A stretch of DNA of 42,849 bases from Zancudomyces culisetae. Lineage: Eukaryota; Kickxellomycota; Harpellomycetes; Harpellales; Legeriomycetaceae. Under the pieces are notes generated by a model, which was given only the letters and a program-made list of their open reading frames with translations, was not told the DNA's origin and did no database searches. The stretch's first letter is position 1. Each line of letters starts with the position of its first letter. Of this stretch, positions 21,052 to 32,132 are shown in pieces. Location: contig LSSK01000148.1 in the NCBI GenBank assembly GCA_001969505.1, positions 1 through 42,849 of the forward strand, written 5' to 3'. A program made the position numbers and the translations under genes.

Positions 21052-24000
21052 TTATTTCTTTGCAGGCGCTCTTTTCCTGGGTTTTGCTGCTGGTTTTGCT
21101 GCTGACTTTGTAGATGTTGAACTGCCCTTGCGCTTATTTTTAACACTAATTAAAGTATCAGTACCGGGTTCATCTTCACCATTTCCATTCGTACTGTCGT
21201 CCTCTTCTTCTTCATCAATTACATCCTCAAGGTCTGGCTTAGCCATCATCATTCCACCGCCCTTCTTTGCTCTACCACCCTCCCCTCCTCCAGAACCAGC
21301 CGAACCTCCTTCTGCAGTAAATCTATGACTCTTTGTATTAAATGTTCTAGTAAACGCATTCTTCACTTTAGTTTCAATACCCGTCTTGGTGTATTGCGAA
21401 AGTAGCGCTTTTACCATATCAATCCGCCGTTTTATTTCCTTGTCATGTTTATCATTTCCAGCAGAATAGAAAATGTTGACAACTGATTTGACCATCAAAA
21501 GCTCAGTAATTGTGTCAAAATCCTGTCGTGTCAAATTGTATCCATCCATTATGTCAATCACGTGCTCAATGGTCTCTTTCACATCACCATGCTTGCCAGC
21601 TTGAACCAGCGGCCACACAACCGCCAAAAACAGTCCACCCAAGTACTCTTGCCGCACTTGCAACTTGTCTGCTGTAACACTTGATCGCAAATGGCCTTCA
21701 AGCTCACTAGCCAACCGTAAATTCTTATTGCGACTCGAGTTTTTGCCCAGCCATGCTGGGAAGTTGTACATTGCGTTGCGGCTGCCTGTTGCAAAATACG
21801 CAGGCCGCACACACGACAACACTGAATGACTAGGCATCAGACTCCAGTTCTGGCTTGTGTGGATCGATGTCTCTATTAGATCGGATTCTGAAATCGAATC
21901 AGCCGCCCGGCTCAGCATCTCCAGATTTGCTACATCATACGGAATATTTTTTTCAGCTGCAAATGACCTTGCCAGGCTGGAATTGTTACTCAGATAGTTT
22001 TCTTGAAGCATCAATGGAATAATCATATAGTCATTGAAGTACAGATTGATCTTGTCGCTCATATTTATATTTTGGAATGCACCCGCATTCAACAGCTCAC
22101 CGATAACATCAAATGGACCTGTTTTGATTTCTTTTTTACTGACTGCTGAGCTATTTTATTTTATTTTATTTTATTTTGTTTTGATATTTCAGTTATTAGT
22201 TAAAATAAATACACTATATGTCTAGACTTAGAACTTACAATTGCTTTCCTTGGTCATACGTCATGGTATCGTTAGACAATTTCCACGTCGATAAAATATT
22301 TAACATTTGCCTCATATCGGACCTTGTTGATGCACATAACTGGTCCAACGCATTGGGATCTGCTTTTAGTCCCTCTCTGAAACAAATACTCATCAGTCTC
22401 GACCTAAGACTTGCAGCTTGTGGCCTAATTTGTATATTTTTCATATTATTATAAATAATTTCGTTTTTTATTATTATTGCTATTTATTAATTTATTTATC
22501 TACTTGGTTTTTTAAACTTACTTTATAAATTTGATGTCTTCGCAATAGTTTGCTAATGTCCGCATTTTCGGATCCATTCTGTCATTGCATATACAGATGA
22601 TTGGGACTTTAGTTTTCTGTATCATCTTACTCAACTCCGCTGTACCACCTCTGTCACCACTTGACATTCCATCCACCTCATCCATGATCACTACCACCTT
22701 TTTACCTATCGCTTCCTTTTCGTGTGTATCTCTGCGCTCGATGTTACCACTAAAGTATTCAGTTATTGTGTGGTTTCCTGTCAACACTCCCAGTTGATTC
22801 TACGTTTCGTTTACAGTAACAAATATCATTTATCTTTATCTCTTGATTCTTCACACCGTTTATTTATATATCAAGTTTCTATCATTACCGAAATCGAGCT
22901 TTTGTTTCTAACATCGCTGGCATTATACTCAATAACATCCATTCCCAAATCCTTCGCCACCAACCATGCCGCTGTGGTTTTTCCTATCCCTGGAGATCCC
23001 GAAATTAGTACTGCTCGTTTTTCTGGTGGCACAGTGTAGTTCCTAATCAGTTTTTTTTCTTTTAATAATCAATATTCTCCCTTCTCCCTTCTCTCTTCTC
23101 TCTTCTCTCTTCTCTCTTCTCTCTTCTCTCATTCTTTTTTTCTTTTTCTTTTGTGACCATTAGAAACATAAAAGTGAGTAAAAAAAGCAACTTACCAACT
23201 AGACAACCAATTATAGACTCTATCTATTGCAGTTTTATTTCCACAAACTTCTTTTAGCGTCTTTGGCTTGTATTTATCCACCCACAACTCACTGTCTGCA
23301 ACCATCTCCGGCTGCTGTTGCTTTTTTCCCCCTTGCTTCGTTGACTCGGCTGGCTCCTGTTTAGCCTCACGCATTTCTTCTTCCCTAATGCTTTTATCGA
23401 TAACTATTTTTTCCACAGCTTTTACCAGCTCGGCCGCACTTTTCTTACCTACCGTGGCTATCCCTTCTGCTTTCTCCGTTTTTATATCTTGTGCATCTTT
23501 CGTATTAGTTTCGTCAATATCCATTTGATTTGAACCAAGATCCTTTACATTTTTGTCTTCACCGCTGTCCTCTCTAAAGCTCTCAACAAGCCCAACGAAT
23601 CCATCCTCATCCAATGCGCTGACATTGTGTTTTTTTGCTGATGTTATTTTGCTAGAACCTGGGCTGTCGCCCAAAATCAAAAATGTTGTCTTTGAACTAA
23701 CTGCAGAGGTGACTCTTCCACCATACCTTTTGATTACGTCTGCCACAGTCTCGCGCGAATATGAAGGAAGCTCACCAGTTATCACAAATGTCATACCCTA
23801 TCCACGTTTAATTCTACTTTTAATATCATTCCCTATACATATCCCGGAGCTACACATCCAATCGTTCTCTCACCCCACTGCTCAAAACAAAATCAAAACT
23901 AAGTGTGACTTTACCTCTAAGCATCCGTCTGCCCCAACAGGAACTGCCCTATCTTGCAGTGAATCTGTTTTCATCTGCTTCCCTGCCCAAAAACTATTCG

Positions 24001-25069
24001 TGTTCATACCCATAGATGTAATTACATACTTTTATATACGTACGCCCACTGATATATACATATAGACTCAGTTTTAATAATATGTTTCGGTCGTACTTGA
24101 ATGTCGATTTTTCTACTTCTGGTAAATCCTTGCAGAGTATAACTTTAACACCCGCATCTATTGCCTCCTTAACTATCAGGTCTCTGGTATTAGCACCCCC
24201 CTTTGCTCTCGACGGCTTTGTTGCCTTCGCAGGTGACATCTTTCTAAGCTTCTTCTCTTCTGGCTCCCTTTCACTATGCGAATGCACATCTTTACCTTGT
24301 ATCTCTACCACTGGATTTTCTGGCCTCTTCTACTCATCAATTACACACAAGTTATATCCTTTGTATATCAAAATGGACCTGTCTTTTGTTTTCTAGACAA
24401 TATAGGATTAAACGTAAACCCAATAGCTGGATTTCTCCTTACTCTAGATTTTCTGGTCGTTGTATTGCTGAAATATTCCTCAGGGTTTACTTCCTCCAAT
24501 TCCTCCTCTTCTTTTTCCTCCTTCTTCTTTCTACCACCCCGCTTTGGTTCTTTAACATCAGGCTTAACCGCAGCGGGTTTGATGAGTTTTTCCTCACTCT
24601 CGTCTTCACTATCCCTATATTTCATCAAAATTGTTTTGAAGAATTCTACTTTATTTCTTTATCAGCGTTCTTTTTTTTTTCAATCTCTCAGTTACTTACA
24701 TTACTATTTTTTTTTATACACATAAAAACTGTTATTATGAACGTTCACACCTTTATCCCTCATTCATATTCAGGTTATCTCTATTTCTGAGGGTAAACAA
24801 ATATATCACAAAATACCTTTTATCTGCCTCCTTCTACTTGTGGTACCTTTATTTTTTGTTTCTTTTTCCTATTTTAACCAATTTAATTAATTCCAATATG
24901 TTCACTCATTCCGCGCATAAACAGCACGACGACAAGCAAAAAAATAAAAATAAAAAACAAAAAAAAACGATGAATAAAATGGCTTATTTACCTCTACTGG
25001 GGGCTCCCTCTTGACTCTGCCTTTCCGACCCTTTGATTCATCTTTGTTAAAATAATCCAACAAGCCCAT
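21052..25069 (-). CDS. RFC1: Replication factor C large subunit RFC1 (10 exons)
   Basis: This is the clamp-loader large subunit, which opens PCNA and loads it onto primed DNA. Exons, in order, are 24992-25069, 24817-24868, 24443-24645, 24097-24329, 23915-23993, 23196-23797, 22889-23042, 22522-22799, 22239-22424 and 21052-22138. All phases close, giving 983 residues. The N-terminus MGLLDYF resembles the PCNA-binding motif of RFC1. A BRCT domain begins near residue 208 (GCLEGMTFVITGELPSY, RYGGRVTSAVSSKT). LWVDKYKPKTLKEVCGN starts the AAA+ module. Walker A is GSPGIGKT at 431-438 and Walker B is IMDEVDG with D507/E508; NASD and NDRMDPKMRTL follow. The RFC1 C-terminal domain starts near 622 (TGPFDV, LSRAADSISESDLIE, QNWSLMPSH). 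The tail is acidic, then lysine-rich and NLS-like. Introns are 89-171 nt. The small exon 2 is the least certain junction. Confidence 0.95.
22153..22179. repeat. (TTTTA)n tract in RFC1 intron 9
   Basis: About five TTTTA units lie just upstream (in transcript sense) of the acceptor of the last RFC1 exon. Read on the coding strand, they form an AAAAT-rich tract before the acceptor. Confidence 0.85.
23077..23130. repeat. CTTCTCT tandem repeat in RFC1 intron 6
   Basis: A pure pyrimidine tandem repeat of period about 7 (CTCTCTT/CCCTTCT variants) lies on the plus strand in the intron at 23043-23195. Polypurine/polypyrimidine mirror tracts like this can form triplex DNA; that is a general property and not something shown here. 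Confidence 0.85.
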
Positions 25070-25944
25070 TATTCGTTTTCTTTTATTTGTTATATATCTC
25101 TAGATATATAACCTTGTGTGAAATGCGTGAATTTCTTAGTTGTGTTTTAAATAGTTGTCTCTTATTAAGACTGGTGTTCTAGTAGATCCTCTTTGTCCTG
25201 TAGTAAGTTTCGCTTTCAAAGTTTAATTTATATATTTATATGTTTTTGTTTTTGTTTTTGTTTTTGTTCTTTTCTGTATTATGCCTTTAATTATTCTGCA
25301 TAAATTAATAAATTATTAGTATATTTTAGTAGAATCAAAGACCTAAAAAAATATTAAATGCGATTCTCAGCTACTTGATTCAACTTTATGTGTATAATTG
25401 CATACAAACAGCGATAGTTATGATTTCAAATTTGTCGCTCATATCCCGTTTGTTTACATTAGCATCTTCCACAGTTTGATTGTACTTTTATTTGCCGAAT
25501 CAGTTGTTTTTTTCTCCCTTTTATTTTTTATTTTGATTAATATAAGCACTTAATTGTAGCGAGTTGTTGGCAACATTCGTAATCTCTAAAAAATGATGAA
25601 CAAATAGGACGTCTCTAACAGCAGCCCTCGCCTTTACACATTTTGATCAGTTCAACCAAATGATCAATTGGGTTTATTAGACGATCTACATTAACAAACA
25701 TAACAGTATTGACCTTAACTCAGTTATTAATAAGCCCGATACACTTTATTCGGAAATGTGTAAAATTCGTGCTTCAAATGTAGTTTATTTTTGCGCAAAG
25801 TTAGAATTCTATTTTACCGAAAATAACAAAAAAAGTTCTTAAATTAGTTTTAAATTATAATCGCCGTATCATAGTAATATTATTTAAACAACCCATTTGA
25901 ATGGAGTGAAAGTGATTCCGACTCTTCAGGGGAGGAGACCTTAT
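25070..25944. other. RFC1 upstream region
   Basis: This 875-nt A/T-rich spacer lies between the RFC1 start and the stop of the next minus-strand gene. It holds the RFC1 promoter and the 3' flank of the membrane-protein gene. A TTTTTG repeat (25242-25267) is present. No exon was recognised. Confidence 0.45.
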
Positions 25945-27480
25945 CTAAACCAATCTCTTCTTTCCAGATCTAGATTTAGCCTTTGATTTTTTATTGCTAC
26001 TTTTTCTGGGACCTTTGGGCACCCTTGTCCCCTCTGGCCCATCCGCCACAATAGGTTCCTGTAGAGGCTTTTCAGTACTACCTTCGTTTATTTTTGGGGT
26101 AGATGGAACTGGTTTTCCAGTGCTTTTTGCAGGTGCTTGGCCCCTAGATACCATTGGCGGGCTGTTGCTATTTCTTACTCGCCGTTTACCCACTCTATTG
26201 GTCTTTTTGCTTAGTGAAGCGGGTTTCTCTTCACTATCATTCAAGTTGTTGCTAGACCTCTTTTTCAAAATGGAACCACCTGTAGTTCTTCCTTTTTTGC
26301 TTTTATTATTTCTTCTCTGATCGTTCGGCCTCCTATCAGACTCGAGAATGGCTTTAGCACCTCCAGAGGCACTACTTTTCCCGTCAGTAGATCCAGTGAT
26401 GGGCACCAATGCTGGATTGAGCTTGTTAATACTTGAAGTATCAGCTGAATCATGCAGTTTAGTCTTTTCGGAGGCGGTTTCGCTTGCAGTCGCCACACGC
26501 TCAAAATACTCTCTGGAACTTTCCACCCTTTCCCCAGGGTTGGTAAGGAATAAATCGTCTTGAAGCACGCTTTGTGGTTTTACATTTGGTTCTAAACCTT
26601 TAGCCCCTTCGCCTTCAAAATATTGTACGCGTTCCTCAAAGTTTTGAAATTCAACAGATGTTTTTTTTGAAATTCGTCCAGAGTTGTGGGTATGATCGTC
26701 GTGAGAGCTCCCACTTAGGTTATATCCTTCCTCGCCTATTTTGTATTCAAAGTTTTTTATCAGGTCTCCGACCTTCCCAGGTGATTTTGTTTGTGGTGTG
26801 CCGCTCATTAGCCCACCTGTAGCGTCCGCATTATCACTTGTGCTAACTTTACCGTCTAATAGATTTACAATTCTTGAGCGCTGTGAGCCGACAGATTTCC
26901 TTTCGATTTTCTGAATTTGTGTACCGAATCCTGCATCTATTTTTATTCCACATTCTTCATTAGTTCAAACAATACCAAGATTCAAAGGCATACAAGTAAA
27001 GTATCGAAAAAAAATGGTACGAGAATGGCATGCATATCAAAAAGGGGTCACGAACCTATAGTGGCGTATTCGAGTCCATTTGTTGAAATACCCTCGTCGG
27101 GTTCCGCCGCTAAAGGTTGTTGATTTTCTACCTGAACCTGGTCATCTATCGTTATTGCCACAGAATTATAATCCTGGTCTTGCTGATTACCCAATAGGCC
27201 ATCCACTATTATCATTTTACGTTTTTTTTTGTTAGTATTCACAATTTGTTCTTTATAGAGATAGTTAGAATAATGTACAAAAAAATACACAACTTTTTGA
27301 TTTTAGTATCAGATTTACAATATCGCTAGAGCTCTGGCATCAAAAGGTACATTATTTGCCCTTTAATTCACAATTACCTTCATTTCGATTCGAACTGTAT
27401 GCTGTACTCACTTTCCAATAAAATGCCACCCAAAACAATACAAATACCACAAAAACTGCCAAAAATATTGCCAAGAGCAT
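25945..27480 (-). CDS. Single-pass membrane protein with lysine-rich tail (3 exons)
   Basis: I do not recognise this gene. The model 27378-27480, 27056-27250 and 25945-26930 closes in phase and gives 427 residues. The start MLLAIFLAVFVVFVLFWVAF is a strong transmembrane or signal-anchor segment (residues 2-21), followed by a short linker and a KKKRK cluster near 42-46. By the positive-inside rule this puts the long C-terminal part in the cytosol. The middle (SQRSRIVNLLDGKV, GKVGDLIKNFEYKIGEEG, VEFQNFEERVQYFEG) has a few amphipathic conserved-looking segments. The last 120 residues are disordered and Lys/Arg/Ser/Pro-rich, ending KSRSGKKRLV. The GTTCGT donor of exon 2 is weak, so that junction is less sure. 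If exon 1 is wrong, translation could start at MIIVDGLLGN (27204). A membrane-tethered scaffold is possible; function is unknown. Confidence 0.65.
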
Positions 27481-28216
27481 TGCGTTATCTCTAATAATCT
27501 GTGTTCACGTTTAATGATTATCTAACCCTATATACAACAACAAGAATATCTTGTATTTTTTTTATTTGCATTTTTCAAAATAATGTATCAACCACATACA
27601 TACATGCCATTTCTAGACCAAAATCATTTTACAAAAAAAATATTTTCTTCCATTCTTTTATTGGTCAACTGTTTCACGAGCTTTGAACCATTTCCTTAAT
27701 AAAACTCGAGTAAATTGATTTAGGTTTTAATATGTGTTTTACATCAAAATAAAAATTTCATTTTTCTTAAACTGCGATTTGCGTAATTTACTAATGCACA
27801 CATGGCTTTACCAATTATTTTTTGGTCCCCTTTTGTTTGATGAATCTATATGTGGTAATTAATAAGTTTTATATTTGGTTGGCTCTTTGCCTAATTAAAA
27901 ACACCTTTTTGAGGTCAGCCATTTGCTTAAAAACTTGGTATCAAATTTAGCAAATATTTGCAATTATTAACGAGTTCAAAGTCCGAGCACATTTCTTTTA
28001 GTTTTTTACAACTTAATTGTCATGTAGATATTAAAAACACTTCCCCTCCTTTCAGCTGGTTTGACCTTCAAGATATCTATGGCAGTTGAATAAAATAATT
28101 TATTTAGAGTAATGGTTTAGTCTTTAATGTTCTTGTGGTATTTTCTCGAGTTTCATAGAACTGGCGCACCTTGCTCATTTTTCGTATGTATTATGGCTGC
28201 TATCACCAAATTGATG

Positions 28217-28329
28217 CTATAAAACATAGAAAGTGATAGTAATTGTTAAGAAAAATACGAGTGCACACAGGACTCCATCAACTCTTAACTTTGCGAACTG
28301 GTTAACCAGCTCTCCTTCAAGAATGTGCA
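28217..28329 (-). CDS. Possible terminal exon of an unassembled membrane-protein gene
   Basis: After a CAG acceptor at 28330, the minus strand reads 37 codons to a TAG. It gives a hydrophilic, amphipathic segment (HILEGELVNQFAKLRVDG) followed by a hydrophobic segment (VLCALVFFLTITITFYVL) right at the C-terminus. That arrangement resembles a C-terminal transmembrane span. A possible preceding exon lies around 28552-28625 (FSHDIIAQFTFLLIWSLA). I could not connect them into a full gene or name a family. Confidence 0.25.
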
Positions 28330-29035
28330 CTGTGCATATGAGTTGGTTATTTGGGTGTGTGTGATTTTTCAATTGTTTCTTTACATACAATTAGATTCTC
28401 ATCTGGCCCTGGTTATGTACTAACCACGCAATCTAGATGCAATAGTGGAAAATGCACATTTATTAGTATTTATAGTGCTGAAAATATAGTTTTATGTCTT
28501 TGGATAAGTTCAAGGCTTTTGGTGTAGTACATATTCTTGGATTTCCTTTGTTTTACTTGCAAGTGACCAGATTAACAAAAACGTAAACTGAGCAATTATG
28601 TCATGTGAAAAAGTATGCACATCCCTAAATGACAAAAAAGAGCTATTTAGTACGTTTATTTACTGTGCACACCATCCTTATTATTAGTATCTCTGGTTTC
28701 CTCCTATATTCTTCTATAATTCACCACTTCTATCATATCTGTTCTATCTTAGAACCTATCAGTAGACGTCTACATCTTTTGAAGTGAATATAATTGCTGT
28801 GAATAGAACGCTTGTGGTTTTGAACACTAAGAGCTGTTTGTGTTTGAGTTCTGTTGAAAAGAAAAGAAAAAACATATTTTATCATCGTGTTCACCCACAC
28901 ATAGCTAGTGGCCTCTATCGAATTATGTCATGAATGAACTTTTATCTCCATTATTACCTTTTTTAACTGTTTTATGTAATATTGTAATGGCTTATAAAAG
29001 CAATGTCAAAAATGGAACAGAGGGATTTATAGAAC

Positions 29036-29097
29036 ATCAGAATAAATAGAACAATAAAACAATAGAACAATAAAACAATAGAACACTAGAACAATAA
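29036..29097. repeat. AACAATAAAACAATAG imperfect tandem repeat
   Basis: Several imperfect copies of an AACAATA(A/G)A-type unit are visible. Opposite-strand translation gives spurious hydrophobic ORFs that were discarded. Confidence 0.85.
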
Positions 29098-29551
29098 ATA
29101 AACAGAATACGAGTAAATAGAAATGGAAATTGTGGACTAAATTCCAATAAAAAATCCCAAACCCCGTGATAACCCACCAAATCCCCCATAAAAAAACAAA
29201 CATTGGTATTGAAACAGATCTTGTCACACACTTTTAGTTCAAAAAAGAGCACCAAGGTTTACTTCTAATTGATCAGCTAGTGGCCAATAGCTTTTTTCAT
29301 ATATTAAAACCAGCCCTCCCATTTAAAAAAGGGCGAGGTAAAAGTAATAAATATAGCTACATTCTTTCTCAGCAAATACAAAATAGAACATAGGTTTGAT
29401 AGCCGGCGTTCTAAGTTCGTTTTTTTGATTATAATGCTTTTATTTGTTATGTCTTTTTTATTGCTGCCACATACGTTGATCTAGCATGAACTTTTAACGA
29501 CATACAATATGGCGCATTTTACCAGCATAATTTAATAAGCATTTTACAAAA

Positions 29552-29554
<3 letters not shown>

Positions 29555-29585
<31 letters not shown>
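29555..29585. repeat. (CA)n microsatellite
   Basis: About 15 CA dinucleotides form a perfect run, seen directly. It has no coding context. Confidence 0.92.
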
Positions 29586-29588
<3 letters not shown>

Positions 29589-30541
29589 ATCTCCTCACTA
29601 GTCTCTGAACAGCTATTAAGCAGTAAGATACACATAAAGACCAAAATTCGATAAAAGCAAACATTCTATTGCTGCGGAAGTTTGCTGTGGTGGTTTATAC
29701 TCTTTTCCCATTTTTAAAACATTGTTTAACTATCGAAACTAGAAGTAAATAAAAAATTTAGAAAAGATGATTCATACGTTGTAGTGTTGACTTTTATAGC
29801 AACCTGTATATCATATTGTTTTTTAGAACTACTTTTCGCTCTTCTGCTTTGCCTGCCTTCCTAGATGAGGCAATATTGGCTTTTTTATTTTCAAACTTGT
29901 GGTATATTTAAAAATACATCCATCTAAGGACCATGTATGCTCAAAAAAGGGGTTTTCAATGCATTTAGATGGCATTGTCTATTTTCAATAATGCCCTTTG
30001 AGGTAAATACGTATGTGCAAAGGTTGAGTGGTGTTACAGCCTCATGAAAATTTTATAGGGGCTGCACACCTATTAAGTGAGCATGAACTTGGGCTTAGAT
30101 CCAAACATTAATTTGCTCGTTTCTTTGTAGAACAGCGGTTCTATGAAGTTTTTTTTTCAAATAAATAAAAAAAGAGCAAAAAAATTTTATCCGCATTTTG
30201 CTAATCAACGTATTACCATAGTTTTCTTTAGTGATTAAATAAAGGACATATTATAAAAAAACTCGTGAAAAACCAAGTCCAAAAAGCCTCAGATTCAAGG
30301 ATTTACAATATCAGACTTTGTTTGTATCCTCATTTTAAAAAATAAAAAAGACCTTATGTTCTTAAACTGAATAGGAGCTAAAGTAACATGTATGTATGAT
30401 GGATCTATCCATTTGAGCTCACATTTCGACTCGCAGTTTACGTTTCTTTAGAGAAATCGATAAAGTGAATACATATTAATTCTGCAAACACTGGGATCGG
30501 TCTTTTCGACCGTGAGAATTGTGTACGTCTCTCTACTTACT

Positions 30542-30781
30542 TTATCTATATTTAGGCCCAAATGATTTATTTTCACTGCTACTTCTACTTTTTGCCCCTC
30601 TTCTTTTAGATACACGCGATGCTATATAATCTATGTGTGTATAGCTATGCAAAGTCGTTTTCGCTCTAAAATCCCGGGTATAAATTGAAGAGGAGCATGA
30701 CCCTACTAACTCACAGCTTTCAACCATGATGTTTGGGTAACAATACAAAAAAAAGGATATGATGAACAGTGGATGATACAT
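30542..30781 (-). CDS. Candidate small secreted basic peptide (79 aa)
   Basis: An ATG at 30781 opens a 79-residue frame. It starts MYHPLFIISFFLYCYPNIMV, a plausible signal peptide, and continues through a Cys/Ser segment (ESCELVGSCSSS) to a basic, Ser-rich tail (SKRRGAKSRSSSENKSFGPK). An upstream in-frame ATG would add 22 residues and spoil the signal peptide. The stop TAA overlaps a GTAAGT donor-like sequence, so this might instead be a first exon. There is no homologue I can name. Isolation in a desert makes chance a real possibility. Confidence 0.3.
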   Translation of the reverse strand: MYHPLFIISFFLYCYPNIMVESCELVGSCSSSIYTRDFRAKTTLHSYTHIDYIASRVSKRRGAKSRSSSENKSFGPKYR

Positions 30782-30847
30782 GGTCTCAATATTCCAATTC
30801 ACTAAAATGATGCAAAAACTCGGGAATGATTCACTTGTGTAAACCAT

Positions 30848-31364
30848 AGCTTCATGTTCTTATATCAGAAGAGAGTGTTTTTGATGTTATTATCTCATAA
30901 GGCCCGTTATGTATAAAACAGATATTGTGAATTTACACAATTCTCTCTGGAGATTCTTATTTCTCACTCGTTTTGGCTCGCACTAGGTGTAGTTCTATAA
31001 AAATCAATAACAACAACGTGTAATGAAATGATGTTAAGAGAAAATAGTATATCCACACCGCAAACATCACCAGGAGTAACTCGGTTGCAATCAATGAGTT
31101 TTTTTTTTTGAATCAAATGTAATGATTCGAATTTCTCTGTTTCTTTTATTAACTATTCTGCACTTTTTTTTTGCATTTATGGGATACTTGATGGTATCAA
31201 CAAAGTTATATGAGAGCATATACATTGATGGGTGTATATTCTCAAAACCAAGACTAACCAGGTGGATATATTTGCAAGAGATTTTAATGTACTTCACATA
31301 ATATCTGCGAGTAAAACATAGTGCAAGTGAATATTGAGTTTTTCACTCTTTTTTTTTGTAGTAA
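30848..31364. other. Non-coding stretch before the hairpin
   Basis: About 520 nt of A/T-rich sequence with long T runs and no supported gene. Confidence 0.4.
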
Positions 31365-31400
31365 TGGTAATATCAGAAATAAATATTTCTGATATTACCA
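31365..31400. repeat. Perfect inverted repeat (17-bp arms, 2-nt spacer)
   Basis: The arm starting TGGTAATATCAGAAATA is followed after AA by its exact reverse complement, TATTTCTGATATTACCA. Transcribed, it would form a very stable hairpin. The duplicated block on the far side of the gap begins inside the right arm, which suggests the palindrome caused the assembly break or marks a junction. Confidence 0.9.
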
Positions 31401-31587
31401 GTACACGTGTATAATCAAAACTAGTAGCAGGCGACTTGATTACAGGCTCGTGAAAATTATCTTTACATACTAAAATAATACCAAAAAAACCACATTATAG
31501 TTGTGGTGCGTTTACCTTGGTCACTCGTGCGCACGATTTTAATATACTTTGTTTTGTTTGCTTATACTTGTTACTTTAATAACTTGA
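31390..31587 (+). repeat. 198-bp direct repeat, left copy (flanks gap)
   Basis: This block is identical, by base-by-base reading, to 31935-32132. It ends exactly where the N run starts. Confidence 0.93.
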
Positions 31588-31934
31588 NNNNNNNNNNNNN
31601 NNNNNNNNNNNNNNNNNNNNNNNNNNNNNNNNNNNNNNNNNNNNNNNNNNNNNNNNNNNNNNNNNNNNNNNNNNNNNNNNNNNNNNNNNNNNNNNNNNNN
31701 NNNNNNNNNNNNNNNNNNNNNNNNNNNNNNNNNNNNNNNNNNNNNNNNNNNNNNNNNNNNNNNNNNNNNNNNNNNNNNNNNNNNNNNNNNNNNNNNNNNN
31801 NNNNNNNNNNNNNNNNNNNNNNNNNNNNNNNNNNNNNNNNNNNNNNNNNNNNNNNNNNNNNNNNNNNNNNNNNNNNNNNNNNNNNNNNNNNNNNNNNNNN
31901 NNNNNNNNNNNNNNNNNNNNNNNNNNNNNNNNNN
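31588..31934. other. Assembly gap (347 N)
   Basis: An uninterrupted run of N bases. Since the same 198 bp sits on both sides, the gap size may be an estimate and the true distance may be zero or negative (overlapping contig ends). Confidence 0.97.
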
Positions 31935-32132
31935 TGATATTACCAGTACACGTGTATAATCAAAACTAGTAGCAGGCGACTTGATTACAGGCTCGTGAAA
32001 ATTATCTTTACATACTAAAATAATACCAAAAAAACCACATTATAGTTGTGGTGCGTTTACCTTGGTCACTCGTGCGCACGATTTTAATATACTTTGTTTT
32101 GTTTGCTTATACTTGTTACTTTAATAACTTGA
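31935..32132 (+). repeat. 198-bp direct repeat, right copy (flanks gap)
   Basis: This is an exact copy of 31390-31587. It starts immediately after the gap with TGATATTACC, part of the right arm of the hairpin at 31365-31400. Confidence 0.93.

Larger units (their letters stand above)
27481..30541. other. ORF-poor region with possible cryptic exons
   Basis: This 3-kb A/T-rich region lacks long ORFs. It contains simple repeats (29036-29097, 29555-29585) and some minus-strand pieces with exon character. One is a 37-codon hydrophobic block ending in TAG at 28217. Another is an AG preceded by a strong pyrimidine tract (TTTTTTCTTTTCTTTTCAACAG) near 28852. A hairpin CGGTC-TTTTC-GACCG is at about 30499-30513. 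No full gene could be assembled. Confidence 0.35.

Noticed and set aside
29036-29255. Hydrophobic minus-strand ORFs resembling membrane peptides
   Set aside because: They mostly translate the AACAATA repeat and have no counterpart motif.
31503-31937. ORF running into the assembly gap
   Set aside because: Most of it is N bases; the real part is 28 codons without recognisable features.
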